Under the pieces are notes generated by a model. It was not told the DNA's origin. It ran no database searches and saw only the letters and a list, made by a program, of their open reading frames with translations. From Magnetospirillum sulfuroxidans (GTDB lineage: Bacteria; Pseudomonadota; Alphaproteobacteria; Rhodospirillales; Magnetospirillaceae): 64,000 bases of DNA. How positions within the stretch are numbered: the stretch's first letter is position 1; every line of letters begins with the position of its first letter. Of this stretch, positions 16,474 through 23,410 are shown one piece after another. A program made the position numbers and the translations under genes. Location: positions 1 through 64,000 of the forward strand of contig NZ_JAGTUF010000013.1 in the NCBI RefSeq assembly GCF_018224925.1. Reading direction: 5' to 3'.

Positions 16474-17076
16474 CTAAAGCTCCACGTTCTGCATGTCCTC
16501 CATCTCCTGGGCGTCGAGAGCTTTCTTGATATCAGGTGGTTCGGCCTCAATGAGCCCTGCCATATTTTCGATGATCCGCAATGCAGGCGTCACACCGTTC
16601 ACCGCATTAATCGCGGGATCAAGTACATAATTGACGCCATAACTATAGGGCCGCTCCTCGCTTTCCTGGAGCCGAGGCAGCCAAGTTTCAGCCTCTTCCA
16701 CGCGAGAATAAAAAAGCACAACCTCTAGCGCCAACTGACTGGGAAGCATCCCCACCTTGCTTGCGAGGGCCGGATACAACTTGGGCCTGGGGAGCACGAA
16801 CTGTTCGATGAAATGCTTGTCAAACACTCCGTCTCCAAACAAACCGCGCCGAATGTAACGGGTCCCGACAGCGTTCGCCATTCGGGCAACGCTCCGACGA
16901 AGCATCACGATCTCTCCGTAAAGCGCACTGGCTATTGCGACGATTTCCTCATTTCTAAGCCGTTTATCCCGCCTTCGGTTCAAATGAAAGTTGAACAGTG
17001 CGCCGAAGATCAGCGCGATAAATCCCAGCACCGAGCCGATAGCACCCTGCCAGCCCTTCAATTCAGCATAGTCCAT
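16474..17076 (-). CDS. hypothetical protein with one N-terminal membrane helix
   Basis: A 200-residue protein from the ATG at 17076; an upstream in-frame start at 17163 would add 29 residues. One hydrophobic segment (about 10-27, containing AIGSVLGFIALIFGALFNFH) is followed by a basic stretch RRRDKRL, so the remainder is probably cytoplasmic. The rest looks helical and ends in an acidic tail. I do not recognise it. It follows the defence-like cassette, on the opposite strand to the main block. Confidence 0.65.
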   Translation of the reverse strand: MDYAELKGWQGAIGSVLGFIALIFGALFNFHLNRRRDKRLRNEEIVAIASALYGEIVMLRRSVARMANAVGTRYIRRGLFGDGVFDKHFIEQFVLPRPKLYPALASKVGMLPSQLALEVVLFYSRVEEAETWLPRLQESEERPYSYGVNYVLDPAINAVNGVTPALRIIENMAGLIEAEPPDIKKALDAQEMEDMQNVEL

Positions 17077-17361
17077 CAGACTTTCACCGCCTGTTGAAAG
17101 AAGTGTCGCGCATCCCGGTGTCAGTACGCTCGTCGGCTGGTAAACGCACTCATTCCAATGCAAGAAATTATGAAACCTTTATCAAGCTCAGTACAGTGCC
17201 CATCCATTTGCCGTGGTCCACGTGCGTGCCGTTCGGCAACCGGCCAAGGTCCGCATTACCGCCCCCGTCTCCCAAACTCGCCCATCCCTTTCCGGCCCAA
17301 GTCTGTCATTTCGGCAATTGAGCGAAGGGGGGCTTAACCAGCCATGGGATGGGGGCATGAG

Positions 17362-20013
17362 TCACCGTCGAAATGAAGGGGGCTGTATGTGCGCATGAAC
17401 AGCCCGCCTCCTCAAGACATCGTTCCAATCGCCAGCTTGCGGTCGTTCATCGGAAACGTCCCGTCCCATACCCTCCGCCAGTGCACGAATCTTGGCGGTA
17501 TAGCCGTCCCCAGCCGGATCGCGGTCGCAGGCCGCGATGATCACGGCACCCGCGGGCATGCTGCGGATGACGGCCTCGAGGTCATCATCAGCGCAGCCGT
17601 TCCGGATCGCCACGTAGCGGGTGGTGGCGCGTTCTTCGGGCGACGACAATTCTTGATGCGACATCGCATCAATCGGCGATTCGACGATCACCAATCGGGT
17701 ATCGGCGGTCGAGGCGTTGGAGGTCCAGATTCCTGGCACGGCGCCGGCAGTGTAGGCCTTGAACGACCGATCCGATCCCGGAGAAGGTCGATTGCGGCGT
17801 TCGGTACCGACCAAGCCGTCTTTTGTCCGATACGGGAAAACCGCGTTTTGTCGATCATCGACCCGGAAGGTATCGGTAAATCTGGGGCAGGCCAGGGTTT
17901 CCGGTGAGATGCCCCGTGATTTTTCCAGGAAGACGCTGCGGCTGGTCCGGTTGGTGTTTTCCCATTCCTGGAGTGCCTGCAAGCCGTTGCCCTTGATCGG
18001 GCGAGGCTTTGGGCGCGGGGAATAGGCGGACGTGTCCCAGGATGGTTTGGTTTCGGGAGTGCGGTGCCATTGGCGCAGGCGAGCCAGGGCCTCGGTCACC
18101 GAGGTTCCGGTGCGCCACTGCACCAGGTCGATGACGGTACCTTTGCGGTCGCCGATGTTTGACGAGAAAACCCAATGGCCGGATTGCGAGACGCCGATGA
18201 TCAGCTTGCTGCCGTCAGGATGGCGCATGATTGTGTGATTCCTGTCGCCGGCCTTCGCGTCTTCGACAAAGCCCAAGGTCGCGGCGATGGCGCACAGATC
18301 AATGTCGGTCTTGAGGCGGTCAATGTCCTGGCGCCGGTTTGCCCGAATGCGGCTCACGCCGGGGCGAGCAGCTTTGCCAATCTGTCGCAGACGATCATCA
18401 GCCTCTGCTGATTGTCGCCCAATTCGTTCAGCCGCCAGGTCAAGCTGTTGATCTGCTGCGTCAGCCTCTGTTCGCGCTCGGCGGCTTCGGTCTGCATGCG
18501 GTCGATGGTCTGCATCAACTGGCGTTCCAGTGGCGTCAGTCCCTTCATTTTTGGTCTCCTTCATTTTCGTATTCTCCGCAGCGGGGGAATTGGAGATCGA
18601 CAGCCCCAGCCGGGCGGCCTCGGCGATGGCAAGGCGCTGGAATTCGGGGGAGCCGGAAATCTTGATACTGGTCCAGCCCTTGGCCTGTGCTTCGGCCAGC
18701 ATCAGCTTGACGGCCAAGCCGGTGGACTTGCTGGCGGAGATGCGTTCCCCATGATCGACAATGATGGCGCCGTCGGTCAGGCGGACGGTTCGCGAGGCCC
18801 GATCGACCCAGCGCAAATGCAGCAGCAGGTCATCCGGCAGGGTGGCGCCGAAGATGACAACGAACAGCCGGGCCTTGAACCGCTGGCGCTCTTCGGCCCG
18901 TGCCGGTTCGATGACGGCATCGCCATGATGATCGGGCCGACGGCGAGGGGATGGATCGCAAAGTGACTTTGGCGAAGCTTCCACCGGGGCTTGGGGCAGG
19001 AGCGTTACGGCTTGGGGTGGGGTCGTTGGACCGGGACTTTCCGGAGGTGCCCAGTCCGGCCCGCCATAGCGTTGTTGATGGAACAGCGCCCGCCGGGACT
19101 GGTGCTGCGCCAAGCGTTTCTCGCATTCCTGGAGATCGAGGCGCGGGGGTGCTTCGACTTTAATCGGCAGCGCCTCGGGCGAGGTGAAGGCGGCGGAGAA
19201 TATTCTGCCGCGAAGGCGCATGCGAGCCCCGTGGTCGTTGACGAGGGTGACGTAATCCGTGCCGGTTCGCGCCACCTGAATGCCGCTCTGCTTGAGCTGC
19301 CGCAGCAGATCGTCACGGCATTTGATCTCGCCGGCGGCAAGGGCGGCTTCGGCCCATTCGCTGATCTGTTCGGCCAAGTGCTTTTTGCTCTCTTTGCCGG
19401 CCCGTTTGGCTTCGGCGGCGATTTTTAGAATATAGTTGGGCACGCTGACAAGACGGGCACGCTTTGGGTCTTCCGGATCGGCCCAGCCATAGCGGGCATT
19501 CAGCATGTCGCGGCAGGAATCGAAAAGCTTCCGGCTTTCGGCACCGGGGGGATGTGGGTTGATCGAGCGCAGCTTGCCATTGCCGGCCAGAATGGCCCGG
19601 GGCGCACAGAAATTCAGTTCCAGCCGGCCTGTGTGGGTGTGGGTGGTCCAGAATGTCGGTGGACGATGTTCCTCGGGAATGCCGGCATAGGCCGAGTCTT
19701 CAAAGGCACGGATGGCTTCGGCCACTTGGCGACGCGGTTCCGGGGCACCAGCATTGAAGGCGGCGACATCGACGTCGTCTCGCTCGAAACTCAGCACGGC
19801 TGACGAATACCGGCATTGAAATGGGGTGGCGCGGATCGCTTGGCGCATCAACACCGCGTCGCCTTTCAGGACTTCCGGCGGGGGGATTCGGCGGACACGT
19901 TCACGGTTTCCGTTTTCCGTCGGCTTCCAGATGGTTTCGGCTTCCATGTAGTCGGTCACCCCTTCGCCGCCAGCGTCATCACTGCCGTCGTATTTGGACC
20001 ACATGATCATCAT
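17362..20013 (-). CDS. HEN-type relaxase fused to LPD7 and TOPRIM (primase-like) domains
   Basis: An 883-residue mobilization protein. The N-terminal relaxase domain has H125-x6-E132-x-N134 in THTHTGRLELNF, exactly the spacing of the HEN motif of ColE1-type MbeA relaxases, which nick oriT. An LPD7-like domain follows (about 385-480, ARLFVVIFGATLPDDL to AARLGLSI), then a linker, then a DUF3991/TOPRIM-type module: GVSQSGHWVFSSNIGDRKG near 620 and a TOPRIM with E778 and D830-x-D832. The TOPRIM may start DNA synthesis on the transferred strand (inference). The gene overlaps the MobC-like gene by four bases. A separate mbeD-like gene is nested at 18354-18548 in another frame. Confidence 0.85.
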   Translation of the reverse strand: MMIMWSKYDGSDDAGGEGVTDYMEAETIWKPTENGNRERVRRIPPPEVLKGDAVLMRQAIRATPFQCRYSSAVLSFERDDVDVAAFNAGAPEPRRQVAEAIRAFEDSAYAGIPEEHRPPTFWTTHTHTGRLELNFCAPRAILAGNGKLRSINPHPPGAESRKLFDSCRDMLNARYGWADPEDPKRARLVSVPNYILKIAAEAKRAGKESKKHLAEQISEWAEAALAAGEIKCRDDLLRQLKQSGIQVARTGTDYVTLVNDHGARMRLRGRIFSAAFTSPEALPIKVEAPPRLDLQECEKRLAQHQSRRALFHQQRYGGPDWAPPESPGPTTPPQAVTLLPQAPVEASPKSLCDPSPRRRPDHHGDAVIEPARAEERQRFKARLFVVIFGATLPDDLLLHLRWVDRASRTVRLTDGAIIVDHGERISASKSTGLAVKLMLAEAQAKGWTSIKISGSPEFQRLAIAEAARLGLSISNSPAAENTKMKETKNEGTDATGTPVDADHRPHADRSRRARTEADAADQQLDLAAERIGRQSAEADDRLRQIGKAARPGVSRIRANRRQDIDRLKTDIDLCAIAATLGFVEDAKAGDRNHTIMRHPDGSKLIIGVSQSGHWVFSSNIGDRKGTVIDLVQWRTGTSVTEALARLRQWHRTPETKPSWDTSAYSPRPKPRPIKGNGLQALQEWENTNRTSRSVFLEKSRGISPETLACPRFTDTFRVDDRQNAVFPYRTKDGLVGTERRNRPSPGSDRSFKAYTAGAVPGIWTSNASTADTRLVIVESPIDAMSHQELSSPEERATTRYVAIRNGCADDDLEAVIRSMPAGAVIIAACDRDPAGDGYTAKIRALAEGMGRDVSDERPQAGDWNDVLRRRAVHAHIQPPSFRR
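18354..18548 (-). CDS. nested mbeD-like mobilization protein gene
   Basis: A 64-residue frame wholly inside the relaxase gene in a different frame, over its linker (relaxase residues about 488-553). AAGGAG sits seven bases before its ATG. The protein is one long amphipathic coiled coil: LTPLERQLMQTIDRMQTEA and then heptad-like leucines to LAKLLAPA. Start, length and pattern resemble MbeD/MobD proteins, which in ColE1-type plasmids are likewise nested inside mbeA. It would join the relaxosome. The frame is too orderly to be chance, but expression is unproven. Confidence 0.6.
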   Translation of the reverse strand: MKGLTPLERQLMQTIDRMQTEAAEREQRLTQQINSLTWRLNELGDNQQRLMIVCDRLAKLLAPA

Positions 20014-20354
20014 GATGCCGGCTCGTCCGTAGCCTCTTGATCCAGGCCGTATTCGGAGCGCATGGCCCGTTCCAGGCGCAGCAGGGCCAATACGACCTGA
20101 TGCGCTTCGATAGCGGATTTGTGGGTGTTGGCCCAGTGGGCCAGTTGATTGAGATTGGTGCCGATTTTCGCCAGTTGGAATGTGCGTTGCCGCCAGTCAG
20201 TGCGGTTGACCACGGTGAGTTGGTCACCGTGGTCCCGCAGCATCTCCGTAAGCGTCATTCCTGCGGCTTGGGCCTTCGCCTTCAGGAAAAGGTATTGGTC
20301 ATCGAAGACGCGGATCTTGATGATGCGCTCGCGGTGGGGGCGGTTCTGGGCCAT
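20010..20354 (-). CDS. MobC-like relaxosome accessory protein
   Basis: A 114-residue protein. The N-terminal half (IIKIRVFDDQYLFLKAKAQ, then MTLTEMLRDHG) is a ribbon-helix-helix type DNA-binding unit. The C-terminal half (FQLAKIGTNLNQLAHWANTH) contains the IGxNLNQLA signature typical of MobC proteins, which bind near oriT and help the relaxase open DNA. GAGG lies seven bases before the ATG. It overlaps the relaxase start by four bases, forming a mobilization operon with the gene at 20439. Confidence 0.85.
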   Translation of the reverse strand: MAQNRPHRERIIKIRVFDDQYLFLKAKAQAAGMTLTEMLRDHGDQLTVVNRTDWRQRTFQLAKIGTNLNQLAHWANTHKSAIEAHQVVLALLRLERAMRSEYGLDQEATDEPAS

Positions 20355-20438
20355 CTACAGCCTCGATGGCCAGCGGGGGGTTTGCAAGGCGGCAGCAGAT
20401 TCCGGCTCAGGAGTGCGCCTCTGGAACATTTGGCTTCC

Positions 20439-20834
20439 TCAAGGCTTTCGGCTTCGCCGGGGCGTCTGGGCAGTCTCGGGCAGTTCATCCATTGCGGACG
20501 CCAGGATGCGTCCCCAGTCCTCACGGGCGGCCGAGGCCAGGGCATTGGGGGCGTATCCACCGTCCAACCGAGCTGCGAAACTCGCCAACCCATCACGGTC
20601 GGCTTCAGAAAGCTCTTCCATATCCAACGCTTCTCGTAACGCGTCCGGCAGTAATTCAGCGAAATGTGTGATCGCCGTGACGTACTCCTGTTCACAGGTG
20701 GCCACGGTTCCGCAGTCGGCATCCAAATGACCCAAATTGGTGCCGATGTAGCCGGCCAGTCGCGTCCTCCAGCCCAAGGCGTTGCTGGTCGTCACCGCCA
20801 AGCCAAGAATCTCTGTTTCGATGTTTTGTCCCAT
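20439..20834 (-). CDS. hypothetical protein of the mobilization operon
   Basis: A 131-residue protein with GGGAGAG just before its ATG. It looks acidic and helical in the middle (LPDALREALDMEELSEADRD) with a short basic end (TPRRSRKP). No family recognised. It is 84 bases upstream of the MobC-like gene on the same strand, directly downstream of repeat copy B, so it is probably the first gene of the mobilization transcript. A role in transfer or plasmid-type maintenance is only inferred from position. Confidence 0.6.
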   Translation of the reverse strand: MGQNIETEILGLAVTTSNALGWRTRLAGYIGTNLGHLDADCGTVATCEQEYVTAITHFAELLPDALREALDMEELSEADRDGLASFAARLDGGYAPNALASAAREDWGRILASAMDELPETAQTPRRSRKP

Positions 20835-20842
20835 CTTTCTCT

Positions 20843-20932
20843 CCCTATCGCATCAGGGTTCGAAGGGGGCGGCGCCCCCTCGCAAGGTTTCCGTTTGGTC
20901 CTCGTCAGAGGGCCACGCGGAGGAGCCTTGCT
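20843..20932. repeat. inverted repeat copy B (paired with 12464-12547)
   Basis: A 90-base block closely matching copy A in the opposite orientation, located just upstream of the mobilization operon. It contains GAAGGGGGC-GGC-GCCCCCTC, a strong hairpin. The position beside the mob genes makes it a candidate for part of oriT, but a mobile palindromic repeat or terminator fits as well. Confidence 0.8.
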
Positions 20933-21067
20933 GTAAGGATGGTGCGATCGATTTGAAGGTTCTGCAATGCTTTATATTTGCATAATGGCAAATAATGCTG
21001 TTGACGTTTCGCGCCTATGGTTTCGAAACTAGTTCATACACGACACGAATACCGTGAGTAACTCACG

Positions 21068-21325
21068 CTATTCAATTTTTGTCGCGTCGAATTCAATGCC
21101 AATCAATTCAAGTTCTCTGAGAATTGCTTTGGCGGAGCCGCCGCGTGGGGCATTCTGGCCGTACCACCATTTCTTGACGGCGGGCTCGCCGGCGCCAAGT
21201 TCGGCGGCGAGCAGGCGGATGCGGAGGGCGTCCTTGCCATGGGGGGCGAGGCGCTGGCCAGCGGCGCGAACGGCCTCGGAAAAGGCCGCAATCTCCTTGG
21301 TTCGTTGGTCGCTGATCGGCTTCAT
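21068..21325 (-). CDS. small HTH regulator
   Basis: An 85-residue protein from the ATG at 21325 (a TTG at 21361 would add 12 residues). The segment IRLLAAELGAGEPAVKKWWY is a helix-turn-helix of the Cro/XRE kind, followed by GQNAPRGGSAKAILREL, as in phage- and plasmid-type repressors. It is divergent from 21432. A perfect 19-base palindrome and an imperfect copy lie in the interval, so it probably controls both directions. Confidence 0.75.
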   Translation of the reverse strand: MKPISDQRTKEIAAFSEAVRAAGQRLAPHGKDALRIRLLAAELGAGEPAVKKWWYGQNAPRGGSAKAILRELELIGIEFDATKIE

Positions 21326-21337
21326 GATCCGGACTTT

Positions 21338-21352
21338 GGATAAAGTTGGTCC
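21338..21352. promoter_or_regulatory. imperfect copy of the operator palindrome
   Basis: GGATAAA-G-TTGGTCC repeats the half-site of the perfect palindrome at 21378, with two mismatches in the second arm. It lies 13 bases upstream of the regulator's ATG. A second, weaker site for the same protein is likely. Confidence 0.4.
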
Positions 21353-21377
21353 GTTTCGCAAGAGATGAGCTTGAAAA

Positions 21378-21396
21378 TAGGATAAAGTTTATCCTA
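21378..21396. promoter_or_regulatory. perfect 19-base palindrome, candidate operator
   Basis: TAGGATAAA-G-TTTATCCTA has 9-base arms and lies midway between the divergent HTH regulator (21325) and the 21432 gene. The half-site GGATAAA occurs again at 21338. A binding site for the HTH protein is the natural reading. Confidence 0.6.
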
Positions 21397-21431
21397 AAAT
21401 GGCGATGCCTCAATTTGAACGGTGATGCGTG

Positions 21432-21938
21432 ATGGACACTGAACCCCTGGCCGGCGAGACCTTGGATCGATACTTGGACGCCACCCGCGCTGCCGGCATT
21501 GCGGACGCGCAAGCGGTCGAATCGCTGGTCGGGTTTGTGCTGCGTTTTGCCAAGGGCGCCATGCCGGCCCCGACGCTTCAGAGGGCGATTGATGCCGCGT
21601 TGAGGGAGCCGAAACACAAAGTCACTTGGGCGTTGCCCGCGCGTCCCGACCTGCGTGAATTGGCGGAGCAGCAACTTGCGGACCCGGTCTTTTGGTGCAG
21701 GCTTGAGTCTGACTTGCATTGGCAGGCCGGTCATTGGGTTAGGTTGTCGGGGAAGTCCCCGGAAGTGGCGGTGAATCTGGCGATTGAGGCGATTTTTCGC
21801 ACTTATCAGCGACGCCCCGAGGACATCCAAGCCAGGATTTATGACCACCTGATCAGCCTGCGGCAGCGGGCCATGTTCGCCGTTGCCGGCAAGAAAGGCG
21901 AAAAATTGAAGGCATGCGTGAGTGACAGCCAAGGATAG
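21432..21938 (+). CDS. hypothetical protein
   Basis: A 168-residue helical-looking protein from the ATG at 21432 (GGTGA upstream; GTG at 21429 is an alternative). Conserved-looking features include WHWQ-like tryptophans around DLHWQAGHWVRLSG and a basic C-terminus. No family recognised. It is first in a rightward group of four genes (exonuclease and two unknowns follow) behind the palindromic operator. Confidence 0.6.
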   Translation: MDTEPLAGETLDRYLDATRAAGIADAQAVESLVGFVLRFAKGAMPAPTLQRAIDAALREPKHKVTWALPARPDLRELAEQQLADPVFWCRLESDLHWQAGHWVRLSGKSPEVAVNLAIEAIFRTYQRRPEDIQARIYDHLISLRQRAMFAVAGKKGEKLKACVSDSQG

Positions 21939-21959
21939 AAGCAGCGGAAAGGGCGCCCC

Positions 21960-22517
21960 ATGATCTTTCTGGATTTCGAGGCCAGCGCAGGCATGGGCGG
22001 CTATCCCATCGAGGTCGGCTTTTGCATTGTCAACGCCGATCGCAGCATGCGTTCCGGGGCCAAGCTGATTCGCTGCGATGAATGGCTGGATGATCCGTCC
22101 CGTTGGGATTGGCGTGCCGAGGAAATCCACCGGATCACCCGTCAGAACCTGACCGATTTCGGCGAATCGCCGCGCAAGGTGATGACCTGGCTGAATGCGG
22201 AACTGGCGGGAATGGTGGCCGTCGCCGACAGCCCCATGGATGAGTTGTGGATGCGAGAACTGGCCGAGATGGCGCGTATTCCCGCTGCCTTCGGACTTAC
22301 CGGCGATATCCGGAAGGCCTTCGACGGTCCGGAGATCGCCTGCATCACGTCCTCGGAAGAAGCCGAAAAGGTGGCGCCGAAGCGGCACCGGGCGGAGCCC
22401 GACGCGGTTAATCTGGCGACACGGTATGTGTTGAGCCTGGAGCCTGCCGCCTTTGTCTATCGCCTGCATTACGTCGATGGCGGGGGAAACGAGCGGCGTC
22501 CGCTCAGTTCTGATTGA
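21960..22517 (+). CDS. DEDDh-type 3'-5' exonuclease
   Basis: A 185-residue protein of the DnaQ-like exonuclease superfamily. The metal-binding residues are visible in order: D5 and E7 in FLDFEAS (Exo I), D90 (Exo II, in VADSPMDELW), and H143-x4-D148 (Exo III, HRAEPD). It is a stand-alone domain. The HRITRQNL segment after the first strand is also typical. It probably trims single-stranded DNA or RNA ends, in replication or transfer of the element or in defence (inference). Confidence 0.8.
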   Translation: MIFLDFEASAGMGGYPIEVGFCIVNADRSMRSGAKLIRCDEWLDDPSRWDWRAEEIHRITRQNLTDFGESPRKVMTWLNAELAGMVAVADSPMDELWMRELAEMARIPAAFGLTGDIRKAFDGPEIACITSSEEAEKVAPKRHRAEPDAVNLATRYVLSLEPAAFVYRLHYVDGGGNERRPLSSD

Positions 22518-22602
22518 GGTTTGAATAAAGGTGGGGCCGATGGCGGTTGCGACGTCACCGGCCCCTGATCACAGGACCAACCATGGTAAGGAGTTTGGAC
22601 CG

Positions 22603-23004
22603 ATGACCATCGCGACTGTAATCGACGCCCCTGCGTGGCGCCACCACCTGGACAACCTCGGCCCGTTCGCCAGCCCGGACGAGTATGAGGCCTTGTTGCA
22701 GGCTGCCCCTGCCGACCTGCCGGCGGAGGAGCGGGAATATCTGGTTGGATATCTGGCGGGCCTGCACCGATATTCCACCACCGAGGTGGAACGGGCGTAT
22801 TTGGCGCTGCGGCCTCGACTGGATGAGCTTGAGGACGAATCAGCGTGGACCCGGCAGAAGACGCGGGAATTGCGGCGGGCCCTGCGGGCTTTCGCCGTGA
22901 TCGGCCCGGTTTCTGTCGGGGACCACGCCATCCGCCGCCAAGTCGCCGAAGAACTTGGCCACGTCGGCGGCTTTACCGATTTGGTTTCCATGCTGCTGTG
23001 CTAA
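22603..23004 (+). CDS. hypothetical protein
   Basis: A 133-residue acidic helical protein from the ATG at 22603, which has AAGGAG nine bases upstream; a GTG at 22531 would add 24 residues without a clear binding site. Segments such as PADLPAEEREYLVGYLAGL and TRQKTRELRRALRAF read as packed helices. Not recognised. It follows the exonuclease gene by 85 bases. Confidence 0.6.
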   Translation: MTIATVIDAPAWRHHLDNLGPFASPDEYEALLQAAPADLPAEEREYLVGYLAGLHRYSTTEVERAYLALRPRLDELEDESAWTRQKTRELRRALRAFAVIGPVSVGDHAIRRQVAEELGHVGGFTDLVSMLLC

Positions 23005-23062
23005 ATTGGTGGCAATAATGGGCGCTTCGGCGCCCCTTGGTTGCGCGACGGAGGCGTGTCCC

Positions 23063-23410
23063 ATGGATGATTTCATCACCGGCCTCGTGGTGGGGCGAAA
23101 CGAGGCCGCAGCTCTGGGCCAGGAATGGGCCGAGTACGCACGCGGCCTCCAGGCCCAGGCTGGGCAATTGCACCAAGAGCTTCACGCAGAGCGCATCAAT
23201 CGGGCTATTAATCGGGCAGATATCGCAGGCATACTCACAGCGCTGTCGACTCTTCCCGAGGCGATCCAGGATCAAATCCAGAGTGCGCTGGATCGCCATT
23301 ATGTCCCGGCATTTGTTCACCGAGCCAAGCAACTTGGTTTGCAGCCCGACCATGCCTTACAGTCGGCACGAACCCAACTTAACGCCACCCGCCTTCATCC
23401 TTCTCGATAG
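23063..23410 (+). CDS. hypothetical protein
   Basis: A 115-residue helical protein from the ATG at 23063 with GGAGG eight bases upstream. It begins MDDFITGLVVGRNEAAALGQ and has a coiled-coil-like middle (LQAQAGQLHQELHAERIN). No family recognised. Its end overlaps the convergent DotA/TraY gene by 32 bases. Confidence 0.55.
   Translation: MDDFITGLVVGRNEAAALGQEWAEYARGLQAQAGQLHQELHAERINRAINRADIAGILTALSTLPEAIQDQIQSALDRHYVPAFVHRAKQLGLQPDHALQSARTQLNATRLHPSR

Noticed and set aside
18830-19340. other minus-strand frames inside the relaxase gene, considered as a nested mbeB
   Set aside because: Arg/Pro/Ser-rich composition, no good ribosome binding site and no coiled-coil pattern; only 18354-18548 stands out.
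20664-20936. 90-residue frame ending in GSEGGGAPSQGF-like sequence
   Set aside because: It is a read-through of inverted repeat copy B, antisense to a better gene at 20439-20834.
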